From Thermodesulfovibrio sp. 3907-1M (GTDB lineage Bacteria > Nitrospirota > Thermodesulfovibrionia > Thermodesulfovibrionales > Thermodesulfovibrionaceae), in contig NZ_CP144373.1 in NCBI RefSeq assembly GCF_040450955.1, positions 624,001 through 688,000 on the forward strand: a DNA stretch of 64,000 nt, given 5' to 3'. Shown piece by piece: positions 59,968-64,000 of this stretch; position 1 is the first letter of the stretch; each line of letters begins with the position of its first letter. The notes beneath the pieces are model-generated. The model did not search any database and was not told the origin of the DNA. It saw only the letters and a list, made by a program, of their open reading frames with translations. Made by a program: the position numbers and the translations under genes.

Positions 59968-61404
59968 ATGGACAATGTTTTAATCCGTGCTGTTAACTGG
60001 CTCGGTGATGCTGTAATGAGCCTGCCTGCTATAAGAGGAATTAGAAAGCTCCATTCAGATTCGAATATCTCACTCCTCGTAAAGGAAAAACTTTATGACC
60101 TATTTAAATGGGAGAGCTCCATTAATGAAGTAATTATTTATAAACCCAGAATTGCAGGTAAAATAAAAACAATCAAGGAATTGAGAAAAAAGAAGTTCAA
60201 GAGAGCCTATCTTCTTCAGAATGCCTTTGACGCTGCTTTAATAAGCTTTCTTGCTGGAATTCCTGAAAGGGTTGGATGGAGTAGAGACATGAGAGGACTG
60301 CTTCTTACCCATCCTGTTCCATATCATGGAGAGGACAGAAAAATCCACCACATTGATTATTTTTTTGAGATTCCAAAAAGATTTAACCCTTCCCTTTCTC
60401 CTGATTATCCTTGGATAAATCCTCCAGTTGAGGAAAGATTAAGGGCAAGAGAAAAATTAAAGGGGCTTCAGAGACCGATTCTGGCAGTTGCTCCCGGTGC
60501 AAAATACGGAGATACTAAAAAATGGGAAACTCACAAGTTTATTGAGATAGTTGAAAGATTTACTGAAAAGGGCTCTGTTGTTGTTTTTGGAAACTCTGCA
60601 GAAGGCTTACAAATTGAAAATTCCAGCGTTTATGACTTTACTGGAAAAACATCTCTAAGTGAGTTAGTATGTCTTCTTTCAGAGTGTGACCTCTTGCTTT
60701 GTAATGACTCTGGAATAATGCATCTTGGTTATGCAACTGGAGTTCCTCTCATTGCCATATTTGGTTCAACCTCGCCAGAGCTTACAGGACCACCAAGATT
60801 TGCAGGAAAAGTTATAAGAAGTAATATAAGCTGTAGCCCTTGTTTTAAAAACAGATGCGATTACATAAAATGTATGAAATCCATTGATGTTGAAGAAGTA
60901 TGGAATGCTCTGTTAGAACTTTTTCCTTCACAGCGTGCAGTTTTTTTTGACAGAGACGGAACACTCTGTAAAGATGCAAACTACTTAAGAAGATGGGAAG
61001 ATTTTGAGATTTTCCCAGAGATTGAAAGCCTCAAGGAACTAAAGGATTCAGGATTTCTTCTTATCGGCGTAACAAATCAGTCAGGTATCAGAAGGAGCAT
61101 TATTGAAGAGGAGTTTGTAAGGGAAGTGAACAGATTGTTTATTGATAAATACGGATTTGATGATTTCCTATACTGTCCTCATCATCCCGATGAGGGATGT
61201 TTTTGCAGAAAACCAAATCCCGGAATGCCTTTAATAGCAAGGTATAAATACAATATTGATTTTAAAAAATCCTATGTTGTGGGAGACAAGCAGACAGACT
61301 TTGAACTTGCCAGAATGATAGGTGCAAAAGGTATTATTATCGGAAAAGATGCGAAAAATTTGAAAGAAGTAGTGGAGATTATAAAAAGGGATATGAATGC
61401 TTGA
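59968..61404 (+). CDS. Heptosyltransferase II-GmhB phosphatase fusion
   Basis: The 478-residue protein joins two LPS-core activities. Residues 1 to about 315 are a GT9 heptosyltransferase of the WaaF type (LIRAVNWLGDAVMSLPAIRG, VAPGAKYGDTKKWETHKF, LLLCNDSGIMHLGYATGVPL, AIFGSTSPELTGPP). From about 325 a HAD phosphatase follows (AVFFDRDGTLCKDANYLRRW, VTNQSGIRR, and the zinc site CPHHPDEGCFCRKPNPGMP, VVGDKQTDFELA). That matches GmhB, which makes heptose-1-phosphate for ADP-heptose. It overlaps the next heptosyltransferase by 8 bp. Confidence 0.94.
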   Translation: MDNVLIRAVNWLGDAVMSLPAIRGIRKLHSDSNISLLVKEKLYDLFKWESSINEVIIYKPRIAGKIKTIKELRKKKFKRAYLLQNAFDAALISFLAGIPERVGWSRDMRGLLLTHPVPYHGEDRKIHHIDYFFEIPKRFNPSLSPDYPWINPPVEERLRAREKLKGLQRPILAVAPGAKYGDTKKWETHKFIEIVERFTEKGSVVVFGNSAEGLQIENSSVYDFTGKTSLSELVCLLSECDLLLCNDSGIMHLGYATGVPLIAIFGSTSPELTGPPRFAGKVIRSNISCSPCFKNRCDYIKCMKSIDVEEVWNALLELFPSQRAVFFDRDGTLCKDANYLRRWEDFEIFPEIESLKELKDSGFLLIGVTNQSGIRRSIIEEEFVREVNRLFIDKYGFDDFLYCPHHPDEGCFCRKPNPGMPLIARYKYNIDFKKSYVVGDKQTDFELARMIGAKGIIIGKDAKNLKEVVEIIKRDMNA

Positions 61405-62419
61405 AAGAGTAAAAAAACTTCTTCTTGTTAAACCAAGCTCTCTTGGAGATATTGTTCACAGTTTAGCTTTTTTAAATGCAGTAAAAGAAAACTTTCCAGA
61501 TGTTAAAATTCACTGGATTGTATCAAAGGAATTTGAAGAGCTTTTGACTGAACATCCCCTGATTGACAAAGTTATTACAGTGGATAAAAACAGATGGAAG
61601 AACTTAAAAAACATTGCCCTGACTGCCAGAGAGTTTCAAAGTTTGAGAAGGCTTTTGAAAAATGAAAACTATGATATTGCTGTGGATCTTCAGGGACTTC
61701 TCAGAAGTGGAGTTATTACATGGTTGAGTGGTGCCTCTATAAGAGTAGGATTCAAGGAAGCAAGGGAGTTTAGCTCCTGTTTTTACAACAAAAAAATCTC
61801 TGTTTCACTGGATATACATGCTGTTTTGCGATATCTTGAAGTTGCAAAAGCACTTGGGTGCAAAATCAATTCCGTAAAGTTTCCTGTTCCTCAGGCAAAA
61901 GAACCAGACTGGCTCAGTGAGTTTGATGATTTTGTTGTAATAATTCCATCAACAAGATGGCAGTCAAAAAACTGGTGTCTACCCTATTTTGTGGAGCTTA
62001 TAAAGATGTTGCCTTACGATTTTTTAATTGTTGGCTCAAAGTCTGATGAATCAGATGCTTTAAAAATTGAAGGATACTCTCAGGGTAAGGCAAAATCTAT
62101 TGCAGGCAAAACAACTCTTAAAGAGTTAATTGCCATATTTAAAAAATCTCTCTTTGTTATAACCCCTGATACTGGAACCATGCATCTTGCAGTTGCCTGT
62201 GGGAAAAAAGTTGTAGCCATTTTTGGACCAACATCTCCTGAGAGAACAGGTCCTTTCGGAGAAGGACATCTTATAATAAAATCTCCAGTTCAATGCAGTC
62301 CATGTTTTAGGAAAACCTGTAGTGAATTTAAATGTATGAAAGAGATAACACCACAAATGGTATACAATAGAATTATAAACTGGAGGGAGTATGAAATATC
62401 AAAGCGGAAACACAGGTAG
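61397..62419 (+). CDS. Heptosyltransferase I-like protein
   Basis: The 340 residues are a second GT9 enzyme: LLVKPSSLGDIVHSLAFLNA at the start, then IHWIVSKEFEELLTEHPLID, YDIAVDLQGLLRSGVITWLS, VIIPSTRWQSKNWCLPYFVE and FVITPDTGTMHLAVACGKKV. The N-terminal SLGDIVH motif and DLQGL favour WaaC, which adds the first heptose to Kdo. It follows the fusion protein in the same transcript. Its 3' end overlaps the next gene by 29 bp. Confidence 0.92.
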   Translation: MLERVKKLLLVKPSSLGDIVHSLAFLNAVKENFPDVKIHWIVSKEFEELLTEHPLIDKVITVDKNRWKNLKNIALTAREFQSLRRLLKNENYDIAVDLQGLLRSGVITWLSGASIRVGFKEAREFSSCFYNKKISVSLDIHAVLRYLEVAKALGCKINSVKFPVPQAKEPDWLSEFDDFVVIIPSTRWQSKNWCLPYFVELIKMLPYDFLIVGSKSDESDALKIEGYSQGKAKSIAGKTTLKELIAIFKKSLFVITPDTGTMHLAVACGKKVVAIFGPTSPERTGPFGEGHLIIKSPVQCSPCFRKTCSEFKCMKEITPQMVYNRIINWREYEISKRKHR

Positions 62420-62825
62420 AATTTTTGTTGTAAAATTCATGGAGGGAGAAAAGCCATTAGAAGAACTAAAGGAGCTTGCAGTAAAGGAAAACATTAAATC
62501 CGCAGTATTCTGGCTCATAGGAGGGCTTAAAGAAGGAAGATTTGTCTGTGGTCCCAAGGGTGATGAATTTCCTCCTGAACCTATCTGGAAAGAAATTTCA
62601 GGGAACAATGAAATACTGGGCATAGGAACATTATTCTGGTATAATGAAGAACCCAGATTACATATTCACGGAGTTTACGGAAGAGAGGATACTATTAAAA
62701 TGGGCTGTCTCAGAGAGGAAGCCAGAGTGTTTCTTATTCTTGAAGCTATTGTGATGGAAATTGCAGATATTACAGCCAAAAGGCAGTTGGATGAAAGATC
62801 AAAGATGGTCGTTCTTGAAATTTAA
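62391..62825 (+). CDS. PPC (DUF296) domain protein
   Basis: The 144-residue protein matches the PPC/PCC fold, a trimer found alone in bacteria and fused to AT-hooks in plants. VVKFMEGEKPLEELKELAVK, SAVFWLIGGLKEGRFV, HIHGVYGREDTIKMGCLREE and VFLILEAIVMEI are typical; the histidines in LHIHG may bind metal. The function is unknown. GGAGGG precedes the ATG inside the heptosyltransferase gene. It ends directly before trpF. Confidence 0.85.
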   Translation: MKYQSGNTGRIFVVKFMEGEKPLEELKELAVKENIKSAVFWLIGGLKEGRFVCGPKGDEFPPEPIWKEISGNNEILGIGTLFWYNEEPRLHIHGVYGREDTIKMGCLREEARVFLILEAIVMEIADITAKRQLDERSKMVVLEI

Positions 62826-63479
62826 ATGATCAGAGTTAAAATTTGTGGCATAACAAATCTTGAAGATGCCCTATGGGCAGCAGAATGTGGAGCTGATGCC
62901 ATAGGATTTATTTTTTATAAAAAAAGTCCACGATATATAGAGCCTCAGAAAGTAAAAGAAATAATAAAGTCTCTTCCTCCTTTTGTAAACTTTGTTGGTG
63001 TTTTCGTAAACGAAAAAGTTGAAAAAATTAAAGAAATCATGGCTTTTACTGGAATTGATACAGTTCAGCTTCATGGAGATGAGCCTGCTGAGGTTTGTAA
63101 TCATTTCCAGAGAGTTATTAAGGCATTTAGAATTAATGAAACTGGTAATCTACCAGATGGTAAATCTTTAAAAGAAGTATTGCCTGATTACAATGTGTCT
63201 GCCTTTCTCCTTGACAGTTTCAGTAAAGATGAATATGGTGGTACAGGAAAAACCTTTAATTGGGAATGTGTAAAAGTAGCGAAAAAGTTTGGCAGGATTA
63301 TAGTTTCAGGTGGATTGAATATTTTCAATGTAGAAGAGGCAATAAAAAAACTATCTCCATACGGAGTTGATGTAAGCAGTGGGGTGGAGCTTTACAAAGG
63401 TAAAAAAGACCCTGAACTTGTAAAAAAATTTATTGAAAAAGCAAAATTTAAAAAAATTAAAGGAGAAAAAAATGATTGA
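62826..63479 (+). CDS. trpF: Phosphoribosylanthranilate isomerase
   Basis: TrpF does the Amadori rearrangement in tryptophan synthesis. The 217 residues form a TIM barrel: [20 protein letters not shown] with the catalytic cysteine, [68 protein letters not shown] with the catalytic aspartate, and [14 protein letters not shown]. No other trp gene is nearby. It starts at the base after the PPC stop, and its own stop overlaps the next gene by 8 bp. Confidence 0.97.
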   Translation: MIRVKICGITNLEDALWAAECGADAIGFIFYKKSPRYIEPQKVKEIIKSLPPFVNFVGVFVNEKVEKIKEIMAFTGIDTVQLHGDEPAEVCNHFQRVIKAFRINETGNLPDGKSLKEVLPDYNVSAFLLDSFSKDEYGGTGKTFNWECVKVAKKFGRIIVSGGLNIFNVEEAIKKLSPYGVDVSSGVELYKGKKDPELVKKFIEKAKFKKIKGEKND

Positions 63480-64000
63480 ATGGTTACCTTTTGAAGAAAG
63501 TTCATTTAAAAAGGCTGAAGTGGAGGACAAACCAATTTTTCTTCATATTACTGCAAAATGGTGTAATTACTGTAAAAAAATGAAGGAAGAATGCTTTGAT
63601 GATCATGAAATCGCAGAATTTATAAACAAAAACTTTATTCCTGTTCATATTGACAGAGATGAAAGACCGGATCTGGATCTATTTTATCAAAAAGCTTCAT
63701 ACATTATTGGACAGGGAAGTGGCTGGCCCCTTAGTCTTTTTTTAACTCCTGATGGTAAGCCTTTTTCTGGAGTTAATTACAAGATTGATAACGGAAAAGA
63801 CTATTTCAAAACAATGATAGAGAAAGCTCTTGATCTTTATAAAACAAACAGGGAGAAAATCTTGTCTCGTTCCCAGACAGTGATTGATGCGATAAAACCA
63901 ACCTCATTTGTCCCCTCTGAAATTAGAGAAGAACTCCTTCAAAATCCTGAGGAAGACATAGTGAAAGAGATTGATTTTGAATTTGGCGGGTTAAAAAAGA
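63472..64000 (+). CDS. DUF255 thioredoxin-domain protein, 5' part
   Basis: The first 176 residues are visible; the rest is beyond the window. The family (YyaL/SSP411) starts with a thioredoxin-like DUF255 domain: [40 protein letters not shown] with a CNYC redox pair, [19 protein letters not shown] and [19 protein letters not shown]. Full members add an (alpha/alpha)6 barrel like N-acylglucosamine epimerases. The role is unsettled. ATG 63472 follows AAGGAG within the trpF 3' end. Confidence 0.92.
   Translation, partial: MIEWLPFEESSFKKAEVEDKPIFLHITAKWCNYCKKMKEECFDDHEIAEFINKNFIPVHIDRDERPDLDLFYQKASYIIGQGSGWPLSLFLTPDGKPFSGVNYKIDNGKDYFKTMIEKALDLYKTNREKILSRSQTVIDAIKPTSFVPSEIREELLQNPEEDIVKEIDFEFGGLKK

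Overview
The window looks like chromosome of an AT-rich, anaerobic, Gram-negative (diderm) bacterium, most like a thermophilic Nitrospirota such as Thermodesulfovibrio. That placement is inference from gene content: hydrogenase maturation genes (hypD, hypF), an indolepyruvate:ferredoxin oxidoreductase with two phenylacetyl-CoA-type ligases, a UbiA/aminofutalosine-deaminase pair pointing to the futalosine menaquinone route, LPS genes (lptE, two heptosyltransferases, a GmhB domain), a GH57 glycosidase and citramalate synthase. Most of the window is dense housekeeping sequence in short operons, with many ATGA or longer overlaps.

Layout. 1-6.4 kb: a frameshifted chemotaxis receptor, a cupin, a decayed MNT/HepT remnant, secA, an unrecognised gene coupled to hypD, and osmC. 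6.4-15.5 kb: folK, ppaC, a MoxR/DUF58/transglutaminase operon, a Sua5-type gene, relA/spoT, murA. 15.5-22.3 kb: H-protein/lpd/DUF401, then eno/ftsB/GH57. 22.3-26.1 kb: an unusual tRNA, ubiA/mqnP, an amidohydrolase, holA and lptE. 26.2-30.3 kb: iorB and a duplicated paaK-ACT unit. 30.4-35.1 kb: rpsP, khpA, trmD, rplS, rnhB, hypF. 35.1-44.4 kb: a candidate defence operon (SNF2 helicase, split DUF1156 DNA methylase, MNT/HepT, DUF499 ATPase). 44.4-53.9 kb: iorA, cimA, hisI, hinT, nudix, ferredoxin, proA, nadD, a degenerate NtrC-like regulator, rpsF-ssb-rpsR, two DUF507 genes and an HNH gene. 53.9-64 kb: a cation efflux gene, DUF1460, a short nagA, dksA-like, zip, DUF523/DUF1722, a palindromic repeat, an orphan ABC ATPase, heptosyltransferases, PPC protein, trpF and a truncated DUF255 gene.

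Four observations stand out. (1) At 22308-22400 a tRNA folds like selenocysteine tRNA (8-bp acceptor stem, 5-bp long variable arm, 4-nt D loop) but carries the cysteine anticodon GCA and discriminator U73. (2) The DUF1156 methylase is split between its SAM-binding motif (DPFSGGGS) and catalytic motif (DPPY) by an inserted MNT-HepT toxin-antitoxin pair, with every junction overlapping. (3) About sixteen genes have a TATAAT-like -10 box ending 5-8 nt before the start codon and no Shine-Dalgarno site, which implies widespread leaderless transcription. In two divergent pairs a single near-palindromic -10 serves both genes. (4) IorA lacks its C-terminal ferredoxin domain and ends 28 bp from the defence operon.
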